Part shown: piece by piece, positions 53,957 through 62,871 of the stretch
Numbering within the stretch: the first letter of the stretch is position 1
Layout: the number at the start of each line of letters is the position of its first letter
Source: Subtercola boreus
GTDB lineage: Bacteria > Actinomycetota > Actinomycetes > Actinomycetales > Microbacteriaceae
NCBI RefSeq assembly: GCF_003399625.1
Contig: NZ_NBXA01000023.1
Coordinates: 62,001 to 126,000 of the forward strand
Length of the DNA stretch: 64,000 nt
Direction of reading: 5' to 3'
Made by a program: the position numbers and the translations under genes
Notes under the pieces: model-generated
Seen by the model: the letters and a program-made list of their open reading frames with translations, nothing else
Told to the model about the DNA's origin: nothing
Databases searched by the model: none

Positions 53957-55203
53957 AGGAACGCCTTACCCTCGCCGCGGTAGGTCGGCACAGCCGCCAC
54001 CACCTCATCGCCCGACACCACATGGAACTCGTTCACGTGCTCCGACAGCTCCCCCGACTTCGTGTGCCGGAGCCACACCCTGTCCCCCGCCGCGAGCGCA
54101 GCCGCAGCCCGGCCCGACAGCGGTGTCTGCACCTCACCCGCCATCTCGCGCGGCTGCATCGACAGAGCCTCCGGCCAGACGATCTCGGGGAGACGGTCGG
54201 ATTGCGCGGGGCCGGAGGCGATCCAGCCACCGCCCAGCAGCGTCGCCATCTGCGGCGTGGGCTTTCGCACGACCGAGAGCGCGAACGCGGCCGCCGGCGC
54301 CGGGCGGAAGCGCGAATACGTGTCGAAGAGATGCCCACCGAACAGCCCGCTGCCCGCCGCGACCTCGGTGACGGATGCATCGGCCGAAGTCGATTCGAGC
54401 GAACCGGTGCCGCCGCCGTTCACGAATTCGAGGTCGGCCACCTCACGCACGGCCTCGACGACCGCGCCGCGGCGGTCGGCGATCTCGGCGATGGAACGGT
54501 GCTGCATCCAGTCGAGCACGCGTGCGCGAGCCGGATTGCCACGCGGGCGATTGCCGACGCCCGCGATCTGCGCCTCGTAGCCCATCAACCCGACGAGGTC
54601 GAAGCCGGGCCGCGCGGCGATGTGCTGCGCGAGCACGCGCGCCTGGCCGGCCGTGAAGACCGGCGAGCGCCATACCCCCACGTGCCCGAGGGCGCGGGTG
54701 ACGAACGACGAGTCGAGTTCGATCGAGAGTCGGATGCTCGCCCTCCCCCGCGGCGGAACAACAGCGTCGATCAGGTCGAGGTGCTCCACGGAGTCGACCA
54801 TCAGCGTGACGCGGGAAGCGAGCCGCTCGTCGGCGGCGAGCTGCCGGATCGCCGCACGATCGGCGGTCGGGTACCCCACCACCACGTCGTCGATGGTCTC
54901 GGCGAGCCAGAGCGCCTCGGGCAGCGTGTACCCCAGCACCCCCGCATAGCCCGGGAGCGCGAGCACAGCATCGAGCACGGCACGCACCCGCACGGATTTG
55001 CTGGCGACGCGGATCGGCTTGCCCGCCGCCCGGTCGATCATCGCGAAAGCGTTGTGCGCGAGTGCACCGAGGTCGAGCGCGGCGAGCGGCGGGTCGAGGT
55101 GCGCGGTGGCCCGGGTCAGGCGCGGCCAGTGTTCGGCGGGATCGTGCCACAACGGGGCTCCCGCCGGGGGCCTGGCGAGACTGAACAGGGGCCGGTCATC
55201 CAT
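53953..55203 (-). CDS. PLP fold-type III amino acid deaminase/aldolase
   Basis: 416 aa of the alanine racemase-like N-terminal (TIM barrel) family that includes D-threonine aldolase and D-serine dehydratase. The PLP lysine is Lys69 in RVASKSVRVRAVL; the glycine-rich loop is EFVNGGGTGSLEST; the C-terminal beta domain has VSGDEVVAAVPTYRGEGKAFL. The ATG shares a base with the MFS stop (TGATG), while its own stop overlaps the FAD oxidase start. The true substrate (D-amino acid or hydroxy-amino acid) is unknown. Confidence 0.86.
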   Translation of the reverse strand: MDDRPLFSLARPPAGAPLWHDPAEHWPRLTRATAHLDPPLAALDLGALAHNAFAMIDRAAGKPIRVASKSVRVRAVLDAVLALPGYAGVLGYTLPEALWLAETIDDVVVGYPTADRAAIRQLAADERLASRVTLMVDSVEHLDLIDAVVPPRGRASIRLSIELDSSFVTRALGHVGVWRSPVFTAGQARVLAQHIAARPGFDLVGLMGYEAQIAGVGNRPRGNPARARVLDWMQHRSIAEIADRRGAVVEAVREVADLEFVNGGGTGSLESTSADASVTEVAAGSGLFGGHLFDTYSRFRPAPAAAFALSVVRKPTPQMATLLGGGWIASGPAQSDRLPEIVWPEALSMQPREMAGEVQTPLSGRAAAALAAGDRVWLRHTKSGELSEHVNEFHVVSGDEVVAAVPTYRGEGKAFL

Positions 55204-56546
55204 CAACGGACGCTCCTCACTCGGGCGACGGCCACGGATCCGGCAGCCGCGAACAGGGCGGCCAGCACGAAGAGCGCCATGAATCCGCCGGTCATCGCCA
55301 CGACGAGCGCTCCGAGCAGCGGCGCCATCGCCTGCGGAACCGCGGTCGCGATGTTCATGATGCCGAGGTCCTTGCCCCGCGCGGCCGGATCCGGCAGCAC
55401 CTGGGTGGCGAGTGCCTGGTCGACAGAGAGGAAGCAGCCGTAGCCGAGGCCGAGGAGCCCTGCCGCGACCATGGCCGCTGGGAGGTTCGGCACGAACGCC
55501 AGCAGCAGGGCGGCGAGCGCCTGCAGCACCGAGGCTGTGAAGACGAAGGCCCGCCGGCGCTCCAGGCGGTCGGAGAGCGCCCCGGCCCCGAGGGAGGCGA
55601 GGATGACGAACACCATGTAGATGAGCGTCAGAACGATCAGATCGGTCTCCGCCGACTCGTCGTGCAGACCGTAGGTGAGAAAGTACAGCAGCAGCGCCGT
55701 TCCGAGGGCGTTGCCGGTGTTCACCAGCACCCGGCCGAGGAGCGTGAACCCGAAGTCGGGGTGACGCGTGGGGCTGATCCAGAAGCCGTTGAAGAAGCTG
55801 CGCACGCCGAAGGGCGCTCGGGCGGAACGCGCGAGCACCGCATCCGGAGCCCACAGGCAGAACGGCAGCACGAGCAGCACCAACAGCACGGCAACGGCCA
55901 GGTAGCCGGCGAACTGCGCCGTGAAGAGGGTCGTCACCAGAATGAGGCCGAGGATCGTTCCGATCGCCTGCGGGGCGGCCAGCCAGCCCGACACCACTCC
56001 GCGCTGGGACGTCGGCACCCGGTCGGAGATGGTGGCCGTGAGCGCGGCGGTGAGCACGCAGAAACCGGTGATGGCGAGAACCCAGAAGATGCCGACCCCG
56101 ACAAGCGTGCTCTGGGCCCCGAGCAGTGCCAGCGACGACCCGAAGACCAGGGTTCCGACGACCATCCAGGGGCGGCGGCGACCGAAGCGCGAGGTGGTGC
56201 GATCGGAGAGGGCGCCGGTGAGCGGGAACGCGATGAGCGCTGCGACACCCGCAAGGCCCGAGATGACGCCGAACGCGAGCACGCTGGCGATCCAGTCCGT
56301 GGAGGCGGCCGCGGCTGAGGCAGAGCCGCTCTGCAGGCTCTCGATCTGCAGGGGCAACAGCAGTTGGATCGGGGTGAGCTGGGCCATCCAGATGCCGAGC
56401 CAGGCGGCGGCGAACAGTGCGATCCAGCCGCCGCCGACCCGGATCCGGGGCTCTGCGAAGGCTTCGGGGGTACCCGCAGGCACCGCGGGGGCGTCGCGCG
56501 CGTCATGCGGCCGAGGGGTCTCACGCGACATCCGGCTACCGTCCAT
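55203..56546 (-). CDS. MFS transporter, first gene of the four-gene operon
   Basis: 447 aa with about twelve transmembrane helices and a 45-residue Pro/Arg-rich cytoplasmic N-terminus. The loop motif LSDRTTSRFGRRRPWMVVGT is the A-motif seen in GPH-like sugar:cation symporters and related MFS proteins; ALSDRLERRRAFVF is its second-half echo. This suggests uptake of a sugar or glycoside. ATG 56546 is given; ATG 56531 is possible. It diverges from the Ig-like membrane protein gene over about 70 bp. Confidence 0.88.
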   Translation of the reverse strand: MDGSRMSRETPRPHDARDAPAVPAGTPEAFAEPRIRVGGGWIALFAAAWLGIWMAQLTPIQLLLPLQIESLQSGSASAAAASTDWIASVLAFGVISGLAGVAALIAFPLTGALSDRTTSRFGRRRPWMVVGTLVFGSSLALLGAQSTLVGVGIFWVLAITGFCVLTAALTATISDRVPTSQRGVVSGWLAAPQAIGTILGLILVTTLFTAQFAGYLAVAVLLVLLVLPFCLWAPDAVLARSARAPFGVRSFFNGFWISPTRHPDFGFTLLGRVLVNTGNALGTALLLYFLTYGLHDESAETDLIVLTLIYMVFVILASLGAGALSDRLERRRAFVFTASVLQALAALLLAFVPNLPAAMVAAGLLGLGYGCFLSVDQALATQVLPDPAARGKDLGIMNIATAVPQAMAPLLGALVVAMTGGFMALFVLAALFAAAGSVAVARVRSVR

Positions 56547-56580
56547 CCCGTTGTTTTCTTACATACAACCGCATGGGGCT

Positions 56581-56609
56581 TTGACTTTGGGAGAGATTCC
56601 TTGCTGAAT
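56581..56609 (+). promoter_or_regulatory. Promoter of the Ig-like membrane protein gene
   Basis: TTGACT (56581-56586), a 17-bp spacer and CTGAAT (56604-56609). Transcription would start at about 56616-56618, exactly at the GTG start, so the mRNA would be leaderless. Confidence 0.55.
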
Positions 56610-56617
56610 GGAAGAAC

Positions 56618-59020
56618 GTGTCAGTTCTGAAATGGGGAAAGTCCGGGGGCAGGCCGGCGGGGTCGGCTGCTCTGCGTCCGCGATCCCGGGTGCTGATAGC
56701 GCTCTCACTGGTGGGTCTGCTGCTGCCTGCGGCGCTCACGCTCGCGACGGGTTCGGAGCGGGCGACAGCCGCGGTGACGGCCTCCGCTACAACGACAACT
56801 GAACCGACACCTGCACCGAGCGTCGCGCCGGGTGTGCCCGCACCCACCTCGACTCCAGCGCCCACACCCCCGCCGACACCTCCCCCGTCCGACCCGGATC
56901 CGATCAGCAGGCCGGAGATCACCTCCCCGGGCTCGGGTGAGCTCCTCGGCGGCGGTTTCACCATCACCGGAACCGCCGAGCCGGGCAGCTCGGTGCAGAT
57001 CTCGGCCAGCACGCGCTCCGATCCGCTCTGCGTGAGCACGGTGGGCACCGACGGCACGTTCAGCTGCAGCACGGGGGCTCTGCCGAATGCCCCAGGGGTG
57101 CAGCTGCGGGTCGTGCAGCTCGTCTCCGGGCACGCCAACTCCAGCGACACGGTCACGGTCGACGTTCTCAACGCCCCGACGGCAGAGTCCGGCTCGTCGT
57201 CGGGAGTCAGCACCGGCTACGGAACGGTGCGGGGCTCGGCGGCAGGCGGGGCCACCGTTCGCGCGAGCGCTGCCGGTGACGCCGGCTCGTTCGACTGCCT
57301 CGCCGTCGCCGACGGGTCGGGCGGCTGGGCGTGCAACCTCGGGGCGGGCATCCCGAGCGGTATCCTCCGGGTGCAGGCGACGCAGTCCACCACGTGGAGC
57401 GGGGGCGAGTCGCCGGCCAGTGCGTCGTTCACCCTGCGCATCGACTCGGACACACCGGCACCCCCCGTCGTGACGAGCCCGGCCCGGGGAACGACGGTGC
57501 GGGCATCCGGTGCCGTCTTCGCCGGTACCGGCGAGCCCCAGGCGCTCGTCACCGTCTTCGCCGGATCGTTCGCAGCCTGCACGGCAACGGTGCAGAACGG
57601 AGCGTGGAGCTGCACGGCCGGTGACCTCGCCGCCACCCGGGCACCCGTCTCGGCCATCCAGCAGGACGCTGCGGGGAATGTCAGCAACGAGAGCACGGCG
57701 TTCGACGTGGTGTTCGTCGCGGGCACGCCCACACCTGGCCCGTCGGCGAGCGCACCCGCCGCGCCGGGCGCGGCTTCCGGCGGCACGGAGGCGCCCGGTG
57801 CTGGCGGCGCCGCCGGGGCGGGCGGCACCGGCGGCGCGGCTTCCGGCGACGGCAGCGGTGCCGGTGCCGGTGCCGGTGGAGCCGACGGCACGGGTGGCGC
57901 TGGCGGCGCGACCGGCCAGGGCGACGGCGGTGCCTCCGGGGGCTCGGGAGCCGGATCCGGCGGCGCACCGGGATCCCCCGGCCCAGGCGGCAGCACGCCG
58001 CACACCGAGGCGCACGGCGCCGACGGATCGTGGGCCGGCTCGACCCGCTTCTCGGTGTCGCTCGCACCCGTCTTCGGCCAGGCATCGGGACTCAACTGGC
58101 TCCTGGCACTCGGGGTCGCCGTGGCCGCCCTCCTCCTCGTTGCTGCACCCGCACGGCTGATGGCCGGAGCTCTCTCGGTCTCCTTCCGGGCGCGGATCAG
58201 GCGAACGGGAACCCTGCTGACCGGGCGGAACCGCCCCCGCAACGAGTTCGACCGTGCGCCCGAACTGGCCCTCAACCCCTGGGTGCTCGCCTCGGTCAGC
58301 ATTGTCGCGGCCGCCGCCATCGGCATGCTCTCGGGGCCGGTCGAGAACCAGCCGGCCTACCTCCGCCTCCTTGCGGCGATCTGCATCGCCTTCGCTGTTC
58401 TGAACGCGGTCTCCGTGCTGGTTCCGCGGCTCCTCGGGCTCCGGATGCTCGGCATCCGGTCGACCGTGACGTTCGCGCCGCGCTACCTCGCCCTCGCGGT
58501 GGTCGCCACGATCGTCTCCCGCGTGTTCACGATCGAGCCTGCCCTGCTCTTCGGGCTGGTGCTCGCAGCCGGGTGCGCCGACGGGGCCTCACGCCGCATC
58601 CGCGGGCAGTTCGCGATGCTCCACCTCCTCACCCTGCTGGTGCTCGGCGGCGTCGCCTGGACAACGATCAGCCTGCTGCCCGCCCTCGGTACGCCGTTCG
58701 GGGCTTTCGCAACCGAGATCCTCAACACACTCGCACTCGGATCCTTCGGGGCTGCGGCCGTTCTGGTGCTCCCGTTCGGGAGATTCAGCGGGCGCGCACT
58801 GTTCGCGTGGTCCCGGGCAGCGTGGCTGGCCACGGCGCTCGGAGCCTTCACCCTGCTTGCCGCGGTGGTCGCTCCCGCCGTGACCCCCGGCGCCGGGATC
58901 GCCGCAGCGTCGGCACCGGTGCCGGCCCTCGCCGCGCTGCTGCTCGTCGGGGTCGGTTTCGCGGCGGTGAGCCTGTCGGTGTGGGCGTGGCTGCGGTTCG
59001 TCGCTCCGGCGCTGAAGTGA
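56618..59020 (+). CDS. Ig-like, Gly-rich, polytopic membrane protein
   Basis: 800 aa. N-terminal hydrophobic signal anchor (about 24-46), a Pro/Thr-rich stretch (60-95), three Ig-like bacterial domains of about 90 residues (about 98-370, each with G-T-A/G-E-P-G or S-x-x-x-V-x-x-S and a Cys pair such as DPLCVSTVGTDGTFSCSTG), a Gly/Ala-rich linker of about 95 residues, then from about 490 to the end about nine transmembrane helices (for example LNWLLALGVAVAALLLVAAP). The Ig part would stand outside the cell. GTG start; stop overlaps the GH76-like ATG (TGATG). Function unknown. Confidence 0.85.
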   Translation: MSVLKWGKSGGRPAGSAALRPRSRVLIALSLVGLLLPAALTLATGSERATAAVTASATTTTEPTPAPSVAPGVPAPTSTPAPTPPPTPPPSDPDPISRPEITSPGSGELLGGGFTITGTAEPGSSVQISASTRSDPLCVSTVGTDGTFSCSTGALPNAPGVQLRVVQLVSGHANSSDTVTVDVLNAPTAESGSSSGVSTGYGTVRGSAAGGATVRASAAGDAGSFDCLAVADGSGGWACNLGAGIPSGILRVQATQSTTWSGGESPASASFTLRIDSDTPAPPVVTSPARGTTVRASGAVFAGTGEPQALVTVFAGSFAACTATVQNGAWSCTAGDLAATRAPVSAIQQDAAGNVSNESTAFDVVFVAGTPTPGPSASAPAAPGAASGGTEAPGAGGAAGAGGTGGAASGDGSGAGAGAGGADGTGGAGGATGQGDGGASGGSGAGSGGAPGSPGPGGSTPHTEAHGADGSWAGSTRFSVSLAPVFGQASGLNWLLALGVAVAALLLVAAPARLMAGALSVSFRARIRRTGTLLTGRNRPRNEFDRAPELALNPWVLASVSIVAAAAIGMLSGPVENQPAYLRLLAAICIAFAVLNAVSVLVPRLLGLRMLGIRSTVTFAPRYLALAVVATIVSRVFTIEPALLFGLVLAAGCADGASRRIRGQFAMLHLLTLLVLGGVAWTTISLLPALGTPFGAFATEILNTLALGSFGAAAVLVLPFGRFSGRALFAWSRAAWLATALGAFTLLAAVVAPAVTPGAGIAAASAPVPALAALLLVGVGFAAVSLSVWAWLRFVAPALK

Positions 59021-60192
59021 TGCCGGCCGGAGCCGGCGGCGGTGCTGCCTCCTGGAACCGCCTCGCCGACCGGGCCCAGGAGGGCCTCACCCAGCACTTC
59101 CAGAGCAGGGTGTTCGGCGCCCGGTGGCTGCACAACTCCGCGCCGATCCGGCTCGCGCACCTCGTCACGTTCAACTACTGGTGGTTGGCGCACGCCGTGG
59201 AGGTGCGGGTCGACGGGGCAGAACGCCGGGGCGATGCGAAGAGCGCACACGGGGCCGACGCCCGGCGAGTGCAGCTCGCCGAGAACACCTACGCGGGCAT
59301 CCTGTGCCGCAACCGCGGCCTGTTCAACCACTACTTCGACGACATGGGCTGGCTGGCGATCGCCGCGCTCCGACTGTTCGACGTCACCCGATCGGCACGG
59401 TACCTCGCGGATGCCGAAGCGCTCTGGGAGCACATCCACAGCCGCGGAGGGAGCAGCGCCCGCCCCGGCGCGATCGCCTGGCGCGACTCGCAGCTCGACT
59501 ACCTGAACGCGCCGACGAACGGCGCCTTCGCGATCCTCTCCTCCCGGCTCGCCGCACGCACGGGTTCTGCCCGGTACGAGGCGGCGGCCGACGCGTCCCT
59601 TGCGTTCTTCACCGAGACCTTCGTGGGCGGACAGAACGCCGCACTCGCCGCTTCCCCCGCTCCCCCCGCCGGTGCTGCGGATCTCGTCGCGGACGGCATC
59701 AACCGCCTCGGCGACGGCGCCCTCGACTCGGGCTGGCTGTTCACGTACAACCAGGGCCTCTACGTGGGAGCCCTCGTCGAGGCGTTCGACCGATCAGCCG
59801 ACCCGCACCTGCTCGAACGGGCCACTCGAACCGCCGCTGCCACGATCGCCCGGCTCGCTCCGTCGGGCCGCTTCCTCGACGAACCCGCGCGGCTCGAGCA
59901 GAGGGGCGGCGGCGACGCGGGCCTCTTCAAGGGCATCTTCGTGAGATACCTCGAGCTGCTGCTGGAGCGTCTGGAACCCGACAGCTCCGGGCTCCGGATG
60001 CTCGAACCGTTCTTTCTCGCGAACACCGCCCTGCTCGCCGCCCCCGAGCCGCACGCCACGGAGGCCTGCCCCCGGGTCGCCGACGACTGGGCTGCCGCCC
60101 CCGGCCCGACCACCGCCCTCAGCACACAGCTGGCCGCCGTGATGGCCATCGAGGCGCGCGCCCGCTACGAGCGCCACGGCGCTGCCCGCTGA
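59020..60192 (+). CDS. GH76-like glycosidase without a signal peptide
   Basis: 390 aa (alpha/alpha)6-barrel protein resembling GH76 alpha-1,6-mannanases. The paired catalytic aspartates are Asp107-Asp108 in FNHYFDDMGWLAIAALRLFD. WLFTYNQGLYVGALVEAF and GLFKGIFVRYLELLL are the usual later motifs. No signal peptide is seen, so it should act in the cytoplasm, unlike secreted endo-mannanases. It is coupled to the Ig-like membrane protein by TGATG. Its 3' end overlaps the convergent hydrolase gene by 28 bp. Confidence 0.85.
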   Translation: MPAGAGGGAASWNRLADRAQEGLTQHFQSRVFGARWLHNSAPIRLAHLVTFNYWWLAHAVEVRVDGAERRGDAKSAHGADARRVQLAENTYAGILCRNRGLFNHYFDDMGWLAIAALRLFDVTRSARYLADAEALWEHIHSRGGSSARPGAIAWRDSQLDYLNAPTNGAFAILSSRLAARTGSARYEAAADASLAFFTETFVGGQNAALAASPAPPAGAADLVADGINRLGDGALDSGWLFTYNQGLYVGALVEAFDRSADPHLLERATRTAAATIARLAPSGRFLDEPARLEQRGGGDAGLFKGIFVRYLELLLERLEPDSSGLRMLEPFFLANTALLAAPEPHATEACPRVADDWAAAPGPTTALSTQLAAVMAIEARARYERHGAAR

Positions 60193-61031
60193 CCGCGCAT
60201 CCACCCGCCGCGCGCCTCTCTCCCCCCGTCGGGAAGATGCGGGGTCTGGAAGTGGGCGGGTGAGACGGGGCGAGGGGCGGCGAGTTCCTTGTCCAAGAAC
60301 TCGCCGAGGGCCCGGGATCCGATGATGCGGGAGTGGCCCGCCACGGGCAGCCGGATGTTGCGGGCCCCCGGAAGCACGCTGCCCGCCCGCACGTTCTGGT
60401 CGAAAGTGCCGTAGACGGAGGTGATGCGCGAGTTCACGGGCGAGGCGGCGCCGAGGAAGGTCACGGTGAGATCGTCGGCGGCGAACATCCGGACGCTCGA
60501 AACGCGGAGGTACCGCGCCCAGTGCGAACCCGAGAACGGAGTGTTCACGGCGACCAGGCGCTGCACGCGCCGGTCGGGGTCCAGGCGCAACATGACGTAC
60601 TTGCCGATCAGACCGCCTTTGCTGTGCGCCACCAGAACGACGTTGCGGAGGTCGTCCCTGGCGAGCCTGTCGGCGACGATTCGCGCCGACAGGGCGATCG
60701 GCAGGGTGTTCCGGCCGAGTTCCGGCACCAGGTGCACGCGATGGCCGCTCCGCGCGAGGCGCCGGGCGATCGGCCGCATGAAGTGCGCGCGTTCGAACAC
60801 GCCGGGCAGCAGCACCACCTGAAGCGGTTCGGCCGCGCTGCCTGCTGCCGCGCCGCCAGCCCCCGCGTTGGCCGCGGCGGCGCCGCGAGCCCCCACGCCA
60901 CCAGCTGCCGCGCCGCCAGTGTCCGAAAAAGCCGCGCCGTGACCACGCAGGCGCAGGACGCCCGCCGCCTCCGCCCTCACGGTATAGCCGTAGTCGAGCA
61001 TCCAGTAGCCCGCCATCGCCAGGCGGTTCAC
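60165..61031 (-). CDS. Alpha/beta hydrolase, lipase-like
   Basis: 288 aa. Strand and oxyanion region VVLLPGVFERAHFMRPIARRLA, nucleophile elbow LVAHSKGGLIG (Ser137), a later aspartate region and the candidate catalytic His in LPVAGHSRIIGSRAL. An Ala/Gly-rich insertion (about 38-68) separates an N-terminal helix from the core and looks disordered. The sequence resembles triacylglycerol lipase or esterase-type hydrolases. GTG start with GGGGAG upstream; 14 bp after the 161-aa gene. Confidence 0.83.
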   Translation of the reverse strand: MNRLAMAGYWMLDYGYTVRAEAAGVLRLRGHGAAFSDTGGAAAGGVGARGAAAANAGAGGAAAGSAAEPLQVVLLPGVFERAHFMRPIARRLARSGHRVHLVPELGRNTLPIALSARIVADRLARDDLRNVVLVAHSKGGLIGKYVMLRLDPDRRVQRLVAVNTPFSGSHWARYLRVSSVRMFAADDLTVTFLGAASPVNSRITSVYGTFDQNVRAGSVLPGARNIRLPVAGHSRIIGSRALGEFLDKELAAPRPVSPAHFQTPHLPDGGREARGGWMRGQRAAPWRS

Positions 61032-61045
61032 GCTCCCCGCGCCCC

Positions 61046-61531
61046 TCAGCCGAGGTCGGCTTCGAGGCCGCCGCCCGATGCGCCGATGAGTTCGAGCAGG
61101 GCGCCCGCGTAGGCATCGGCAGCATCGACCGCCACGAAGACCCGGGCCTGGCCGGAGACCACGATCTCGACCTCGTACGACTCCTCCACCAGCAGTCCGT
61201 CTTCGTCGAGAGCGCCGGAGCCACCACCGAAACCGCCGCTACCGGCATTCCGGAGCGAACGGAACGTCGCACCGAGCAGTGCGCGGAGCTGATGTTCCGC
61301 AGGCATCCAGAGTGCGTCGTCGAGGGCCACGGAGTCGAGCGCCCACTCGGTCGTGCCGTTGAAGCCCAGCACCGTTCCGGTGTCGTATTCGTGCGCTTCG
61401 ATGGTCATGTCGCTGACCGTGAAGACGTCGCCCTCGAACCCTTCCCGGGAGATCATGAAGAGATCGCCGGAGACCGGGCGCCAACGGAGGCCGGCCAGTC
61501 GGAGGGCCTGGGAGAGCTGAGGAGAGATCAT
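61046..61531 (-). CDS. Hypothetical protein
   Basis: 161 aa, acidic, soluble. The sequence MISPQLSQALRLAGLRWRPVSGDLFMISREGFEGDVFTVSDMTIEAH and a later GSGGFGGGSGALDEDGL loop suggest a small alpha/beta domain with a flexible central loop; similar proteins occur in other actinobacteria. First gene of a two-gene unit with the hydrolase. ATG 61531 is preceded by CATAAT at 6 nt. Not recognised. Confidence 0.75.
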   Translation of the reverse strand: MISPQLSQALRLAGLRWRPVSGDLFMISREGFEGDVFTVSDMTIEAHEYDTGTVLGFNGTTEWALDSVALDDALWMPAEHQLRALLGATFRSLRNAGSGGFGGGSGALDEDGLLVEESYEVEIVVSGQARVFVAVDAADAYAGALLELIGASGGGLEADLG

Positions 61532-61537
61532 CCAGCA

Positions 61538-61543
61538 ATTATG
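61538..61543 (-). promoter_or_regulatory. -10 CATAAT, leaderless promoter of the 161-aa gene
   Basis: On the minus strand CATAAT lies 6 nt before the ATG at 61531. It shares the short divergent region with the ROK gene. Confidence 0.5.
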
Positions 61544-61574
61544 CGTCGCTCCGGCTGGGCATTGACATGGGCTG

Positions 61575-61580
61575 TATGTT
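61575..61580 (+). promoter_or_regulatory. -10 TATGTT, leaderless promoter of the ROK gene
   Basis: TATGTT lies 6 nt before the GTG at 61587. Confidence 0.5.
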
Positions 61581-61586
61581 GTTCTG

Positions 61587-62789
61587 GTGGATGACCAACG
61601 GCGCACTCCCGGTTCTCAGACTTCACTTCGTGAAGCCAACCGTGCGCGCATCGTCGACGCCGTCAAGAAGCACGGTGGTCTGACACAGGTCGAACTCGCC
61701 GGAGCCACGGGGCTCTCCCCGGCCACCGTGTCGAACATCGTGAAAGAGCTCTCGGCCTCGGGGCTGCTTCATGTCGCGCCGAGCACGCGGAGCGGCCGGC
61801 GCGCCCAGCATGTGACCCTCGCGCACTCGCTCGGCCTGTTCGCCGGAGTGCACTTCTCGACCCGCCACATGCGCATCGCCCTGGCGGATGCCAGCCACCG
61901 GGTGGTGGCCGAGCACCACATGCCCCTCGCGAAGGACCACCGCGCCGACAACGAGCTCGACAAGACGACGCTGCTGCTGGCCGACATGCTGGAATCGGTC
62001 GACGCCACCATGCAGGAGGTGCTGGCGGTCGGGATCGCCGTACCCGCGCCGATGGACCGGGAGACCGGCACCACCGCGCGGAGCGGGATCATGCGCGGCT
62101 GGGACGGCGTGAAGGTGGCCGAGGTGATGGAACGCAGGCTCAAGCGCCCGGTCTTCGTGGACAACGCCGCGAACCTGGCCGCCCTCGCCGAGTACCGCCT
62201 CGGGGCCGCGCGGGGCAGAGCCAACTCGGTGACGATCGACGTCGGCGACGGCATCGGGGCCGGGCTGATCCTGAACGGAGCGATCTTTCGCGGCCACAAC
62301 GGTGTGGCCGGTGAGTTCGGCCACACGACCATCCTGGAGAACGGCCCGCTCTGCCGGTGCGGCAACCGGGGCTGCCTCGAGGCGATCGCGGGCGGGCCCG
62401 CCCTGCTGGAGAGCCTGCGGCACGAGCTCGGCACGATGAAACTCGGCGACATCGTGTTGCGGGCCATGGCGGGTGAGTCCCTACCGATGCGCACCGTCGC
62501 GGATGCCGGGCGGCACATCGGCGTCGCCGCTGCGAATCTCTGCAACCTGCTCGACCCCGAACGCATCGTGATCGCTGGAGAGCTCGCGCGGGCGGGCGAA
62601 CTGCTGCTCGGGCCCCTCCGGCACGCGGTCGAGCGTTCGATCATCGTCGGGCCGGAGCTCATGCCCGAGATCGTGCAGGGCCAGCTGGGAGCACGTGCAG
62701 CCACGCTCGGTGCCGCGGTCTACGCTGTCGACAGCGTGCACATCACGGCCGACGACAACACTGCTGCCAAGTTGTTATCTCCCGCTTGA
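61587..62789 (+). CDS. ROK-family transcriptional regulator
   Basis: 400 aa. N-terminal winged helix (VDAVKKHGGLTQVELAGATGLSPATVSNIVKEL) followed by a sugar-kinase-like fold with IDVGDGIGAGLILNGAIFRG and the ROK zinc motif CRCGNRGCLEA (Cys256, Cys258, Cys263). Such NagC/XylR-type proteins repress sugar operons until a sugar binds. It stands 82 bp before a sugar-binding lipoprotein gene, which it probably controls through the palindromes at 62785-62809. Confidence 0.93.
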   Translation: MDDQRRTPGSQTSLREANRARIVDAVKKHGGLTQVELAGATGLSPATVSNIVKELSASGLLHVAPSTRSGRRAQHVTLAHSLGLFAGVHFSTRHMRIALADASHRVVAEHHMPLAKDHRADNELDKTTLLLADMLESVDATMQEVLAVGIAVPAPMDRETGTTARSGIMRGWDGVKVAEVMERRLKRPVFVDNAANLAALAEYRLGAARGRANSVTIDVGDGIGAGLILNGAIFRGHNGVAGEFGHTTILENGPLCRCGNRGCLEAIAGGPALLESLRHELGTMKLGDIVLRAMAGESLPMRTVADAGRHIGVAAANLCNLLDPERIVIAGELARAGELLLGPLRHAVERSIIVGPELMPEIVQGQLGARAATLGAAVYAVDSVHITADDNTAAKLLSPA

Positions 62790-62809
62790 CTTCAAGTCTT
62801 GACGACAAG
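62785..62809. promoter_or_regulatory. Candidate ROK operator: two CTTG..CAAG palindromes
   Basis: CTTGACTTCAAG (62785-62796, perfect arms CTTGA/TCAAG) and CTTGACGACAAG (62798-62809) lie 13 bp apart at the end of the ROK gene and 63-87 bp before the lipoprotein start. Position and symmetry suggest the operator of the sugar operon. Confidence 0.6.
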
Positions 62810-62871
62810 CTTCAAAGATGCCAAGCTCGCTCACGTCGCCAATGAGGGCGGCAATAACGGGAGGTTTTTCA

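Noticed and set aside
53953-55854. A 633-aa reading of the PLP enzyme starting inside the MFS gene
   Set aside because: The extra 217 residues are an Arg/Pro/Ala shadow of the MFS gene; the ATG at 55203 with the TGATG overlap is the proper start.
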